From: Pseudomonadota bacterium
GTDB lineage: Bacteria > Pseudomonadota > Alphaproteobacteria > Sphingomonadales > Sphingomonadaceae
NCBI GenBank assembly: GCA_020160755.1
Contig: JAIUPN010000017.1
Location: 1 to 64,000 of the forward strand
Reading direction: 5' to 3'
Length of the DNA: 64,000 nucleotides
Part shown: positions 42,919 through 52,260 of the stretch, in pieces
Layout of the letters: each line of letters starts with the position of its first letter
Numbering within the stretch: position 1 is the stretch's first letter
Position numbers and translations under genes: made by a program
Notes under the pieces: model-generated
The model's input: only the letters and a program-made list of their open reading frames with translations
Told to the model about the DNA's origin: nothing
The model's database searches: none

Positions 42919-43167
42919 GTGACGCTAATCGCGTTCTTTGCTGCGGGGTTTTTCTGGCCAGCCCTTCCATGGGGGCTCGTGGTCGCCCTGATAATGGGCT
43001 GCATTTATCTGTATGGCGACAGGCCCCGTCGACAGCAGATCGGCGATTGGTGGGCTTGCCGGTCAAAGAGTGCCGCCGTCCAAATTGCGGCCATTCATAT
43101 TGCCGGCCAAACCATCGGACACACCCTAGCCATGTTGCTAGGGAATTGGGTGGAGACGATACTATGA
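42919..43167 (+). CDS. Small membrane protein on the opposite strand (moron candidate)
   Basis: An 82-residue protein with two hydrophobic segments (about residues 2-29, including a WPALPW turn, and 49-72) around a basic loop (YGDRPRRQQIGDWW). The GTG start at 42919 is fixed by an excellent AAGGAGG ribosome site; a longer reading exists but lacks one. Its GC content is clearly lower than that of the surrounding virion genes. It is one of only two plus-strand genes in the prophage part seen. Role unknown; superinfection exclusion or lysogenic conversion are possibilities. Confidence 0.7.
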   Translation: MTLIAFFAAGFFWPALPWGLVVALIMGCIYLYGDRPRRQQIGDWWACRSKSAAVQIAAIHIAGQTIGHTLAMLLGNWVETIL

Positions 43168-43493
43168 ACGGCGCCATCATTATGCTGTTTCTGCAGATTG
43201 CGCCGATTGAAAAGATCGCCGAGCGCGCGAAATCTCAGGCGGCAATGAACGACTGCGTGGCGCAGCACGTGCTGGCGCTAGCCGACGACACACCCCTCAG
43301 CGACGCGATCGATCTTTCGTATCGCTCTATGCTGACGGGCTGCCGAGCGGAAGTCGCTCTGTTTCGTAACAAGGTGTTCGAGACGATTGCTAAACCAGAT
43401 GACGCTGCGAATTTCGTAATGGACGCGGAGAACGCCGCCATACGCAACGCGGTCGCAGCACGCCCCATTAGAGGCACGCCGCCGCAGCCTTGA
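43164..43493 (+). CDS. Small exported or anchored protein, second gene of the plus-strand pair
   Basis: A 109-residue protein. A short hydrophobic N-terminus (NGAIIMLFLQIAPIE) may be a signal or anchor; the rest is helical with two Cys (NDCVAQ and TGCRAE) that could form a periplasmic disulfide. The ATG overlaps the previous stop (ATGA), so the two are one operon. The 3' end overlaps the convergent virion gene by 26 bases. No family is recognised. Confidence 0.65.
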   Translation: MNGAIIMLFLQIAPIEKIAERAKSQAAMNDCVAQHVLALADDTPLSDAIDLSYRSMLTGCRAEVALFRNKVFETIAKPDDAANFVMDAENAAIRNAVAARPIRGTPPQP

Positions 43494-46350
43494 GCGCCGC
43501 GTCATCCGCATCGAATTCATCGAGCAGTTCCGCGATCGTGCGCTCGACCGGCACGCCGTCGCCTAAATCGACGAGGAAGCTCGGCTGCTCGGCTTCGTCG
43601 GCCGCGTCGCGCAACTGAGCTCGCGCATCATGCGCCAGGCTATCGCCCTGCAGCTTTTGCCCCTCACTGGCAGCGGTGTCGAACATGCGGCCAACCTCGG
43701 GATCTAACGGAGCAAACCCTCGATCACCAATCTCCGCCCGGGGCGGCCAAGCGCCATCTAGTCCATCCGGCTCGCGCGAATAGCCTTCGACTGCGCGCCC
43801 GCCGCCGAGCGTTTCGACACTTTCGCTCGGGCGTCCCCGTCGACCAGCATCGCCACCATCGACAGCGTCAGCGCGCGATTTCGCCATTTCGGTTCGGATT
43901 GCTGCGACATTCTTGATACTCCCATCTTCGGCAAAGCCGCCCTTGATCGCGCGCTTAATAACCTTCTCGGCCTCGCCGCGCGTCGCGGGCTGCAGCTCGA
44001 TCAGCAGATCGATCAATGCCCGCTGCTCGCCCGGATCGGCCGCAAGGCGCCCGACGATCGACGCCTGTCCCGGATCAACCAATTCGGTCGCGACCTCGAA
44101 AGCATCGTCGCCCAAGCGGATCAGCCCATCGGCATCACGCGCGATCGCCGACTGCGGCGGCAGAAAATCGGCAATCTCTTTCGGCGAAAGGCCGCGCATG
44201 AAGCGCGCTGCGTCGGCGACGTCGGCCGAGCCCTCAACGACATTCTTCAGCGCGGTCCACACGCGAACGCTTTCAGCATCCCAGCCATCGGCCGAGCGCA
44301 GCACCGTCGCGTCGATCGAGGCGCCACCCGTCCGCTTCGCGAGCGCAACGCGCTGGTGACCATCCGCCACGATCAGGCGGCCCTTGTCATCCTCCCACAG
44401 CGTAACCCGCCCCGCCTTTTCGGCGTCCCAACGATCGACGCCGCGCAGAGCGTCGGTGACGCCGGCGCCATCGGCGCCGCGCTTGAACTGCATTGCGGCC
44501 GCGTCGACACCAATCTCCGCGGGGTCAAACCTGCGCGAAAAGATCATGCCGAGCTGGCCGTCGCCATCGGGCATGTTCATCGCTTCCTGCCGCAGCCGCA
44601 TCGCCTCATCGCGCAACAACGCGGCGTCGCCGATCCCATCGGCGTCAGCACCCATGCCGCCACGCCCCGCCGGCACGCTGCCCGATCGGCCGCCGACAAC
44701 GCGGTGCATGGCGGCGATCGCCTCGCTCGCCGACTTGTTACCGCCAAAATAGGTCGGGTTGCCCCGGATCACATCGGCCGACAAAATCTCGGAAACCGGC
44801 GTGTCCGGGCGGGCGCGCAGCAACTTGGGACCGTCGCCGCTGCCGAGCACGTGCATGACGTACATATTGCCCGTCGTCGTTTGGACGCCCATGCGGCCAA
44901 GCGCAGCGGCATTGTCGGCGATCAGCGCATCCATCAGCCGCTCCTGCACGGCGACGTCGAAGCGCTGATTTTTCCATGCCGCGTCAGCGGCGGCCGCGCC
45001 GCCACCATAGACCTTGCGGTAATAGCCTTTGAAGGTGCCCTCGACGAACTGGTAACGGCCACTCGCCGTCGATCCCATACGATTTACGGCACCATCATCA
45101 CCCCCGCTCTCCGGCCCGCGAATAGCTGCCTTGAGCGCCTCGGGATCGACCGGCCCACCGGGACCGGAAAGCCCCGACGAACTGCCGCCGACGCTATCGA
45201 CGGTGCGAACCGGCTCGCCGATCGCGCGCGATGCGGCGGCGGCATAGTCGGGGATCTCGGTCGATCGCAGAACGTCCTCGAGCGCGAGCGACAGCCGATC
45301 GGCGTAGGTGTCACCCGATCCGGCGATATAGGGGTTACCGGCATCGATCTCCGACTGGCGCTCGATCGCCGTCGTCGCGGCCGCAACGTTCGGGTCGCCC
45401 TGTGCACCCATCTGGCGCGAAAGCGCAACGAGCTCGCCGTCATCGAGCGTGCCAAGGATATCGCTAATCACCTGGCGCTCAAGCTGGGTCGGTGCCTTGA
45501 TCTCAGCCGCCTCGAGCGCGCGCGCCAGTTTCTTTTCGATCGGGGTAAGAGCATCGAACGCGCGGCCGCCATATTTGCCGGCGGATGCGATCAGCCCGCC
45601 CAGGACAAACCCGCCCGTAACGGCGAAACCAGCGCGGGCCACCGACTCCCCGAGCGTCAGCTCTTCGCCAAGCAATTCGCGATTGTCGGCCACCACGGGC
45701 TGTGACAGCACTTCGACCAGGCCGTTGGCGAGCGCAGATCGCGCCGCGATGCCGAGGATCGTCTTGCCGCCCCCGCCGACCGGCAGCGTGATGATGTTCC
45801 ACGGATCCTCCATGGCCTTCGTCACACCGCCGGCAAGATTGGCCGCGGTGCCGCCGATCCCTTCGCTTCGATCGAGCACGCCGCGCGCGCGGCCGCGCTT
45901 TGCCTGGTCGCGGGCGAGATAGGGTGCGAGGATCTGCTCGCGCGATCCGGGCAGGTCTGACATGAAACCCGGGCGGCCCTGCCGGATCCGGGCGACTTCG
46001 GCGACCAGCGCATCGCCGACCTGGTCGCGGCTGCCATCGTCGAACAGGCCCATGGCCGCATAGGCGTTCATCGGCGCGGCCGATCCTACCGTCTGGTTGC
46101 GGCTGATCTTGCCATAGGAGGGCGGAAGGAACAGCGGCAAGCCTTCCTGCCGGCGCACCGCGTTAACCGCCTCGAGCGTGCTGCCGAACGCTTCGTCATA
46201 CAGCCGATCTTGATAATCGGTGTTGTCGGCGTCCTGCAGGTCGCGCGCGGCGCGATAGGTTTCCGAAAGCGTCGACGGCGCGCCGCTATCGGGGCGCTTA
46301 TATGTCGGCGCCTCATATCCCTCATATCCGGCGAACGGACTGCTAGCCAT
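43468..46350 (-). CDS. Internal virion protein with lytic transglycosylase and ParB-like regions
   Basis: A 960-residue multidomain protein. Around residues 405-530 lies a transglycosylase-like region: RGPESGGDDGAVNRMGSTAS (probable catalytic Glu at about 414) then GRYQFVEGTF. Around residues 600-690 lies a ParB/sulfiredoxin-like fold with VADGHQRVALAKR at about 660. Two hydrophobic glycine-rich stretches occur near 165-260. Phage internal proteins of this kind are ejected, cut the cell wall and may protect or process incoming DNA. A GGGGKT near 195 is in a membrane-like stretch and is probably not a Walker motif. Confidence 0.78.
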   Translation of the reverse strand: MASSPFAGYEGYEAPTYKRPDSGAPSTLSETYRAARDLQDADNTDYQDRLYDEAFGSTLEAVNAVRRQEGLPLFLPPSYGKISRNQTVGSAAPMNAYAAMGLFDDGSRDQVGDALVAEVARIRQGRPGFMSDLPGSREQILAPYLARDQAKRGRARGVLDRSEGIGGTAANLAGGVTKAMEDPWNIITLPVGGGGKTILGIAARSALANGLVEVLSQPVVADNRELLGEELTLGESVARAGFAVTGGFVLGGLIASAGKYGGRAFDALTPIEKKLARALEAAEIKAPTQLERQVISDILGTLDDGELVALSRQMGAQGDPNVAAATTAIERQSEIDAGNPYIAGSGDTYADRLSLALEDVLRSTEIPDYAAAASRAIGEPVRTVDSVGGSSSGLSGPGGPVDPEALKAAIRGPESGGDDGAVNRMGSTASGRYQFVEGTFKGYYRKVYGGGAAAADAAWKNQRFDVAVQERLMDALIADNAAALGRMGVQTTTGNMYVMHVLGSGDGPKLLRARPDTPVSEILSADVIRGNPTYFGGNKSASEAIAAMHRVVGGRSGSVPAGRGGMGADADGIGDAALLRDEAMRLRQEAMNMPDGDGQLGMIFSRRFDPAEIGVDAAAMQFKRGADGAGVTDALRGVDRWDAEKAGRVTLWEDDKGRLIVADGHQRVALAKRTGGASIDATVLRSADGWDAESVRVWTALKNVVEGSADVADAARFMRGLSPKEIADFLPPQSAIARDADGLIRLGDDAFEVATELVDPGQASIVGRLAADPGEQRALIDLLIELQPATRGEAEKVIKRAIKGGFAEDGSIKNVAAIRTEMAKSRADAVDGGDAGRRGRPSESVETLGGGRAVEGYSREPDGLDGAWPPRAEIGDRGFAPLDPEVGRMFDTAASEGQKLQGDSLAHDARAQLRDAADEAEQPSFLVDLGDGVPVERTIAELLDEFDADDAALKAAAACL

Positions 46351-46352
46351 TG

Positions 46353-48428
46353 TCAGACCCCTGACGCGCGCGGCCGCGGGCCTTTAGGCACCACCGCGTC
46401 TTCATATCGCATCGTCCCCGGAGCCGCGCCATAGAACGCACCCTGCGGCTTCACCGGCTGCGCCTTCGGCTGCACCCGTGGCCGCGCCAGCTTCGACACA
46501 TCGACCTCGAGCGGCGTAAGGCCATCCTCGACGACAGCATACTCGCCACGCGCGCTGCGGAACTGATAACGACCATTGGGCTGCAGGACTGGCGTGAAGC
46601 GCGCGCGCAGCTCGGTGCCGCTAATCTTGCTCTTGTCGGCGCGATAGGCCCGCGTCGGCTTCCAACCACTTAGGCGCGCATCGAACTGCTGCTGCGACAT
46701 GTCCGACGGCAGCAGGATCTTGGCTCCGTTCCATTCACCGACGCCGCCGGTGCGATTGCTCGGGTTGCCACCCAGTGCCTCGCGCACGGCGCCACGATAG
46801 AGGACCGGGTCAAATTCATCCTTGCCCTTGCTCGACGCCGCCTGGCGATACAACTCTTTCGCCGTCAGATAGGCGGCCTCGCGCGAAGCCGCCGGCATCG
46901 ATGCCAAGGCATTGCCCGTCGTCTCCCGCCAGATCTGCTGCGCCTTATCCTCGGCGACAGGGAACTCTTTCCGAAGCCCGACGCCGCGATAGACGCTCGC
47001 TTGCAGCTCGGGGCGCAGACCCATAGAATAGGCGAAGAGACTATCCCCGGGCAGAACTTGCTGTGCCGCGGCTGTCGCCGCGCGAGGTCCGAGCTGGCGA
47101 ATTTGCCGGGCGATCGCCAATTGCCCAGCAGGCGTCGTTGCATTGGCGCCGAGCTCCGCGGCTTCCTCATCGGTAAAGTACTTCGCAGGGACACCCATCG
47201 CGCGCGCGGTAGCATCGGCTGCCTTTCGCCGAGCCGCGACCGAAGCCGGATTAGCCCAGTCGATCGGCTCGACGCGGATACCCATGGCCGCGCCGACTGC
47301 GAGCGGATCGTTGGCGACCTGCTTTTTCCGTTCGGTCAGCAGCTTATCGAGCGCCGCGCGCTCAGCAACCAAGGTCGGGCTACCCTTGTCGCCCGCCTTC
47401 GCGAGATCCGCATCGATAACCTTGATCCGCGCATCCATTTGCGCCGGCGTCGCATTCTGCCATTCCTTGTTAACCTGTTTGCCGACGAACGCATCGTCGA
47501 GATCGCGGCCTCGCTTATCGAGGCCACTCCGCGTCGTGCGCGTTTTGGCCTCCGCATATTCCTCATCAGCAACCGGATAGCCACGATTGATGCGATCGAG
47601 CACATCGTCGACATATTCGACGTCTTCAGCCTTCGCGACGCGCGCGGCCGCTTCGGCTTCATTCTGTTTTCGACGAATATCACTGTCCGCTTCATTGCCT
47701 AGCGCATTCACCTGTTCGGGCGTCAACCATTCGTCGAGCACATGACTGTCTAACACCGCCTTGCGCCTCTCCGGCTCCTCGCCGCGCAGGCCGCTTATGA
47801 GTATTTTCTGCGACCCTTCCCGCACCAGCACCGCCCATGCGTCCTGCGGAACGCCGGTCGGTGGAGGGGCCTTTAGCCACCCCTGAAGCGTGCCCATATA
47901 TTTCTCGAAGGGCTCCCCTGCCGCCTTGTTCGCCAATATATCCGACGCCGTGTCGCCCTGCGTCACCTGCAATTTGGCCGTCTGACCTCGCTCAAAAGCG
48001 TCAGCGGAAACGGCTTGCCCCGCAAGCCACTCCTCGACCTGCCCGCGATATTTGCCACGAAGGCCCGGATGCGCAATTGTGCCGAGAAAGTCGGTCGCAG
48101 CTTTTTCCGCCCGCTCACTCATAGCCTTTGCGTGCCCCGCCGCACCTGGTGCAGACGGCGCCGCGCGGGCTTCATTGTCGGCGAGACTAATTAACTCCTG
48201 CGTCTTCGCCCAATCGACCATCGCGGCCATCGCCTGCCGGTCATACTCGCGCTCGGTTTCGAGCTTGGTCTGCCGGATCGCCATGTCGCCCGCGACATTT
48301 CCTGCACCGGACAGGGCTTCGCCGATGCCCGCACCATAATCTTCCGGTGCAGCGGTCGGCAGCGCCGTCGCGATCCGGTCGGGAGCGACCTGCGGCGTAT
48401 AACCGCCAAAAAGGGGTTGCGATGCCAT
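46353..48428 (-). CDS. Internal virion protein (T7 gp15-like position)
   Basis: A 691-residue, helical, Ala/Glu/Arg-rich protein. No enzyme motif is seen. The position between a gp14-like small protein and the transglycosylase protein matches gp15 of T7-like phages, which builds the ejected inner-core tube. A C-terminal Pro/Lys-rich tail (residues 650-691) is likely flexible. It lies two bases from the next gene. Confidence 0.7.
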   Translation of the reverse strand: MASQPLFGGYTPQVAPDRIATALPTAAPEDYGAGIGEALSGAGNVAGDMAIRQTKLETEREYDRQAMAAMVDWAKTQELISLADNEARAAPSAPGAAGHAKAMSERAEKAATDFLGTIAHPGLRGKYRGQVEEWLAGQAVSADAFERGQTAKLQVTQGDTASDILANKAAGEPFEKYMGTLQGWLKAPPPTGVPQDAWAVLVREGSQKILISGLRGEEPERRKAVLDSHVLDEWLTPEQVNALGNEADSDIRRKQNEAEAAARVAKAEDVEYVDDVLDRINRGYPVADEEYAEAKTRTTRSGLDKRGRDLDDAFVGKQVNKEWQNATPAQMDARIKVIDADLAKAGDKGSPTLVAERAALDKLLTERKKQVANDPLAVGAAMGIRVEPIDWANPASVAARRKAADATARAMGVPAKYFTDEEAAELGANATTPAGQLAIARQIRQLGPRAATAAAQQVLPGDSLFAYSMGLRPELQASVYRGVGLRKEFPVAEDKAQQIWRETTGNALASMPAASREAAYLTAKELYRQAASSKGKDEFDPVLYRGAVREALGGNPSNRTGGVGEWNGAKILLPSDMSQQQFDARLSGWKPTRAYRADKSKISGTELRARFTPVLQPNGRYQFRSARGEYAVVEDGLTPLEVDVSKLARPRVQPKAQPVKPQGAFYGAAPGTMRYEDAVVPKGPRPRASGV

Positions 48429-48429
48429 A

Positions 48430-48900
48430 TCAGATTTTCCCTGATTTCGCGGTGACCGGATAGTTGTCGACGTTCTTCGCTCCGGCGTAATTGCCCATAT
48501 ACCCCGCGATCTGCCCGGCTGCGCCGATCAGCCCCGATACCACCCCCAGCGCCGCCGTGCGCTTGATCTGTTTCGCCTGCATATCGAGACCGCCCGCGCG
48601 GCCTTCGCTCGTGCGGCGGGACATCATCACATCGAGCTCGCGATTGATCAGGCTCTCCTCGATCGCGGTGCGCGCCGAACCGGTGCCGGGCTGGAAACCA
48701 CTTTCAGCGATGCCCATGATCTGGCGCCCCATCGCCGCACGTGCGCTCGAGCGGATCCGCTCGACCTCGGCGACGCCCAGGCTGCGCTCCTCGGCCGTCT
48801 GCGCCTTGACGACGCCGGCGTTGTGCTGCGCGGCCTGGTAACCGCCGACCGTCTTCACCAGCGACCCCGCGACCATCAATGGAATTGCGGCTTGCGCCAT
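48430..48900 (-). CDS. Internal virion protein (T7 gp14-like position)
   Basis: A 156-residue protein starting MAQAAIPLMVAGSLVKTVGG. It has a hydrophobic N-terminal helix, an Ala-rich helical middle (EVERIRSSARAAMGRQ) and a glycine-rich hydrophobic region near 125-142 (VVSGLIGAAGQIAG). T7 gp14-like proteins insert in the outer membrane during ejection. Coupled to the preceding gene by ATGA. Confidence 0.7.
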   Translation of the reverse strand: MAQAAIPLMVAGSLVKTVGGYQAAQHNAGVVKAQTAEERSLGVAEVERIRSSARAAMGRQIMGIAESGFQPGTGSARTAIEESLINRELDVMMSRRTSEGRAGGLDMQAKQIKRTAALGVVSGLIGAAGQIAGYMGNYAGAKNVDNYPVTAKSGKI

Positions 48901-49355
48901 CAGCTCACCCTCTCGAAAAGCCAGTAATCCTCTGAATGCGGCCCCCATTTGCGGAGTAGCACCCGACGTTCGAACCCGACCCGCTCGAGCCAACGGCCCT
49001 CGGCGGGATAGCAGTCACGGCATAGCGCCTCGATACGCTGCCATGGTCCCGCGGCGATCTGCACGCGCATGAACTGGATAACAGCCACCTGCGCCCGAAC
49101 GCTCTCTGCGAACTTGCGCGAAAAGATTGCCCAAGCGGTCGCCTGCACATCGGGGAAGATCTGACCGAACCCAGCACAGCACAGCACCTCGCCATCGTCT
49201 GCGATCGCCGACCAAGCGGGGCCCATCGCCTGCAGCTCGATCCCGTGGCGGATATTCTTGACCGGTTCGTATATGCCGAACTGGCCCTCGACATTCGGTT
49301 GCTGGTCGAGCGCAAGCACGTCGAGCGGCAGCAGCTGGCGGATCTCGATCTTCAT
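48900..49355 (-). CDS. T7 gp13-like / GNAT-related phage protein
   Basis: A 151-residue protein with an acetyltransferase-like fold: LQAMGPAWSAIADDGEVLCCAGFG, then RIEALCRDCYPAEGRWLERVGFER, parts of which resemble DUF2833/gp13 proteins located between tail tube B and the internal core genes. Whether it acetylates anything is unknown. Overlaps tail tube B by 4 bases. Confidence 0.72.
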   Translation of the reverse strand: MKIEIRQLLPLDVLALDQQPNVEGQFGIYEPVKNIRHGIELQAMGPAWSAIADDGEVLCCAGFGQIFPDVQATAWAIFSRKFAESVRAQVAVIQFMRVQIAAGPWQRIEALCRDCYPAEGRWLERVGFERRVLLRKWGPHSEDYWLFERVS

Positions 49356-51574
49356 TTGTCACCCACATCGATTTTTTTGACCAGCGCCGGCATCACCCAG
49401 GGGAAGGGCGACCGATCCTCGAAAGTCACCTGCCCGCGGCGAGAATATCCGCCGCCGATCGACTTCGCCTCGGTCCAGTCGGAGAAAAGCGACGGGCCGC
49501 TATCCATCGGATCTGCGGCGGCTCGATTGACCAGGCGATCGAGTTTGCCGCCGCGATCGCCCGCACGAACGCCGAAGCTGTCGAGCAGGCTCGCAACCAC
49601 ACCGATCACTCGCTTGAGGCGACCGATCGACGTGCCATCGCGCATCGGCACGTCGGGACGCAAAGTGATGTAGCGCGCCGTATAGAGGCGACCGATCAGC
49701 ACGCGGCTGCGCGCCTGGGGCAGCGTCAGGGTGCCATCGCCCTCGACAGTCATCACCGGCAGCTCGGCGCCGTCCGCGAGCACGCCGACCTCTTTTCCTG
49801 CCAAATGCTCGAGGCCGCCAAACACCGTCGCCGGCGCACCGTCATAAGCGAGCGCGCTATCGAGGTGGCAGCCGTCTTGCGCGCCAAGCCCCGCATCTTC
49901 GTCCCACCAATCGGCCAGCTGCTCGATCGACTTCTCTCCGTCGCGCTCGACAAGGATCCACACGTCGTCGCGCTCGCCATCGGGCGAGGGGGTCGATACC
50001 TGGCTAAGGATTGCGGCGTCCTCGAGCTCGAGCGTCGGGCACCAGCCTTTCGTGTCCTGCGCGGGATTGTAGGGATGTGACGCGGCGGTGCCATCGTTCT
50101 TCAGCATCCACAGCAGCTCCTCGGGCTCAGCCTGATAGCAAAGCTGGCGGATCCCGCCGCGTGTGATCTGGCGCGCCCAAAGCGTCATATTGTCGGCGAG
50201 GTAGCGATCCTGGCCGAAATCATAGGTCGCTGCGCGAAGCTTGCGACCGCCCCGCTGCGCGAAGATCAGCTCGGCCGCCGTCGCCAGCGGCTCGACCTGT
50301 TTGGATCCGTGTCCGCTTTGCGGCACGATCTGCAGATTGTCGGCCGAGATCCGCTCGCTCGGATTGATCGGGCCGATCGCATATTCTCCGCTTGCCGTGC
50401 CGATGATCATCGCCTGGCGATCGGGCCGCACCCATAGCGCGCGATCGGGAATATCCATGCGCAGCCGGATTGCCTGGTCGGGCGAGGCGGCGCCGCTTTC
50501 GTCGAACTCGCTGAAATCGCGATATCCGGCGGACACGCTGCCGGCGAGCTCATTGTCGCGAAACAGCCACATGCGGCCGCGCCAGAGACAGCAGAGCTGC
50601 GGATAGCCCGCGTCGGCCGAGAACAGGCTGTGTGCCCAACGGCGCGTCGCCGTCGCGGCCAGGGACAGCGGGATCGCGCGCTCGACAATGCCGGTCAATG
50701 TGTTCGCGTCGGTGTATCCCGTGATGCGAACGACACCATAGCGATCATGGCGATAGCGCCATTTGACGCCATAGGGGCCCTTGCCGTTGATGTCGGTGCC
50801 GACATTGTCGCCGTCCCACTGGTCACCGCGAAGGTGGAAGGGTGCCTCGGTCCCAGTTCGGCCCGCCGTCAAAGCCTCATACACGCGACCCTCGCTGCGA
50901 CGAAGATTGCCGATGCCGATGTTATCGAGCCCGGTCTGCCAAGCCATGACATCAGCAAAGTCCGCGGCCTCGACGAGCATATGCCCGCCGACCATATTGG
51001 CATTGAAGCGATTGGTGTTGGCGTCGATCGTCACCGCGCCGCCGACCGTCAGCACCCCCGACACGGTGACCGTTTTCGTATCGTCGTCGTTGATGTCGCC
51101 GAACGGCCCGCCCTTCAGCTGCTCCGCCTGATAGCTGAAGGCGTCGGCCGCGGTGCGGCGAAGCGATGCAAACGGATAGCTGCCGTGCGCGAGATACTGG
51201 ACGTCGAAGCTTTTCCAGCGCCAGATCGTCGGCGCATGCGCGGCGGTATAGGGCACCACGACCTCAACCGGATTGCCGCCGACCTCGAGGAGCGCATTGT
51301 TCGTGACGAAGCGGATCTTGCCCTCGCTCCACACGAGAACATAGGATTGCGTCGCGCTGAAGGTGTAAGGCGAAAGCCATGCCGACGATGCGAGCGCCGC
51401 GGCGCGAAACCATGTGCCCGGGCGCTTGACGATCGCTCCCTCGACCGAGGCGGCCATGTTGCGGATCTCGGCGCCGGCGATGTTGTAGATCGACAGGCTC
51501 GGCCGCGACTGAAGCCGGCGCGACACTTCGCCGCCGTTGAAGCTGTCCTGCAGCCGATACGCGGTGGTCCCCAT
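49352..51574 (-). CDS. Tail tubular protein B (nozzle, gp12-like)
   Basis: A 740-residue protein. The N-terminus (LQDSFNGGEVSRRLQSRPSL, then VKRPGTWF) is the usual start of podovirus nozzle/stabilisation proteins. The remainder is beta-rich. It forms the distal short tail. Coupled at both ends: the start codon overlaps the tail A stop. Confidence 0.88.
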   Translation of the reverse strand: MGTTAYRLQDSFNGGEVSRRLQSRPSLSIYNIAGAEIRNMAASVEGAIVKRPGTWFRAAALASSAWLSPYTFSATQSYVLVWSEGKIRFVTNNALLEVGGNPVEVVVPYTAAHAPTIWRWKSFDVQYLAHGSYPFASLRRTAADAFSYQAEQLKGGPFGDINDDDTKTVTVSGVLTVGGAVTIDANTNRFNANMVGGHMLVEAADFADVMAWQTGLDNIGIGNLRRSEGRVYEALTAGRTGTEAPFHLRGDQWDGDNVGTDINGKGPYGVKWRYRHDRYGVVRITGYTDANTLTGIVERAIPLSLAATATRRWAHSLFSADAGYPQLCCLWRGRMWLFRDNELAGSVSAGYRDFSEFDESGAASPDQAIRLRMDIPDRALWVRPDRQAMIIGTASGEYAIGPINPSERISADNLQIVPQSGHGSKQVEPLATAAELIFAQRGGRKLRAATYDFGQDRYLADNMTLWARQITRGGIRQLCYQAEPEELLWMLKNDGTAASHPYNPAQDTKGWCPTLELEDAAILSQVSTPSPDGERDDVWILVERDGEKSIEQLADWWDEDAGLGAQDGCHLDSALAYDGAPATVFGGLEHLAGKEVGVLADGAELPVMTVEGDGTLTLPQARSRVLIGRLYTARYITLRPDVPMRDGTSIGRLKRVIGVVASLLDSFGVRAGDRGGKLDRLVNRAAADPMDSGPSLFSDWTEAKSIGGGYSRRGQVTFEDRSPFPWVMPALVKKIDVGDK

Positions 51575-52182
51575 CAGCCGGGGTAGCTGCCCGGGTAGGA
51601 CGGCCCTCCCTCGTGGCGCGCGGTGACCCAGCTGCTATCCATCATGTCGACCGGGGGATTTTCGCGGCCGTCGACGCCAGTGGCTTCGCGGATCGCCGAC
51701 ACATAAGACGACCAGCAATCCTGTTTGCGGCCGCGATCGCCGGTCAGCCGGTCGCAGACCTGGAAGGCCAGGCGACAAGCGAATGCCTCAACGAAAAGCG
51801 CGTCCCAATCGCCAGTCTCGGCGATGCGCGCAACATAGCGGACCTCGATCGGCCCGGTCGCGTCACAGAGCAATCGCCGGCTGCCCTCGAGCGACCATTT
51901 GCGCAGCACGTTCGTATCGAGCTCGTCGATATCGAGGCGGATGAAATCGTCGGGGAGCTGATATTGATGCGCAAAGCCGAAGGCTGGCGCCGCGACCAGG
52001 CGCGAGAGCAAGGCGCGCTTCATCGCGAAATTCCAGAGGTGGCGGCGAAGCACCGCGTCGCGGACGCTATTCCAGACCGCCTTGATCGATCGCGCGGGCT
52101 TGGTGTCGTCGTCGGGATCGATCAGCTGATCGTCCTCGCCCAGCTTCGACAATGCCAGGTTGGAAATCTCGACGCGATCCAT
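51574..52182 (-). CDS. Tail tubular protein A (adaptor, gp11-like)
   Basis: A 202-residue helical adaptor connecting portal and nozzle. ISNLALSKLGEDDQLIDPDD, SVRDAVLRRHLWNFA and YQLPDDFIRL are typical of the T7 gp11/P22 gp4-like adaptor family. Ends in a Gly/Ser/Pro tail. Confidence 0.88.
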   Translation of the reverse strand: MDRVEISNLALSKLGEDDQLIDPDDDTKPARSIKAVWNSVRDAVLRRHLWNFAMKRALLSRLVAAPAFGFAHQYQLPDDFIRLDIDELDTNVLRKWSLEGSRRLLCDATGPIEVRYVARIAETGDWDALFVEAFACRLAFQVCDRLTGDRGRKQDCWSSYVSAIREATGVDGRENPPVDMMDSSWVTARHEGGPSYPGSYPG

Positions 52183-52212
52183 GTCACCCCCGCCTCACCT
52201 CGAAAAGGCAAA

Positions 52213-52245
52213 CCGGGGCGGCTGGAGGTGTATCAGCCGCCCCGG
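52213..52245 (-). terminator. Hairpin terminator or attenuator between head and tail genes
   Basis: A perfect 12-base stem CCGGGGCGGCTG / CAGCCGCCCCGG with a 9-base loop, followed on the minus strand by TTTGCCTTTT. It lies in the 78-base gap after the decoration gene and before tail tube A, so it could lower tail expression relative to capsid. Confidence 0.7.
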
Positions 52246-52260
52246 ACGCGCCTGGCAAGG

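Noticed and set aside
45760..45780. Walker A-like GGGGKT in the 960-residue virion protein
   Set aside because: It lies in a hydrophobic, glycine-rich membrane-like stretch and lacks a Walker B partner.
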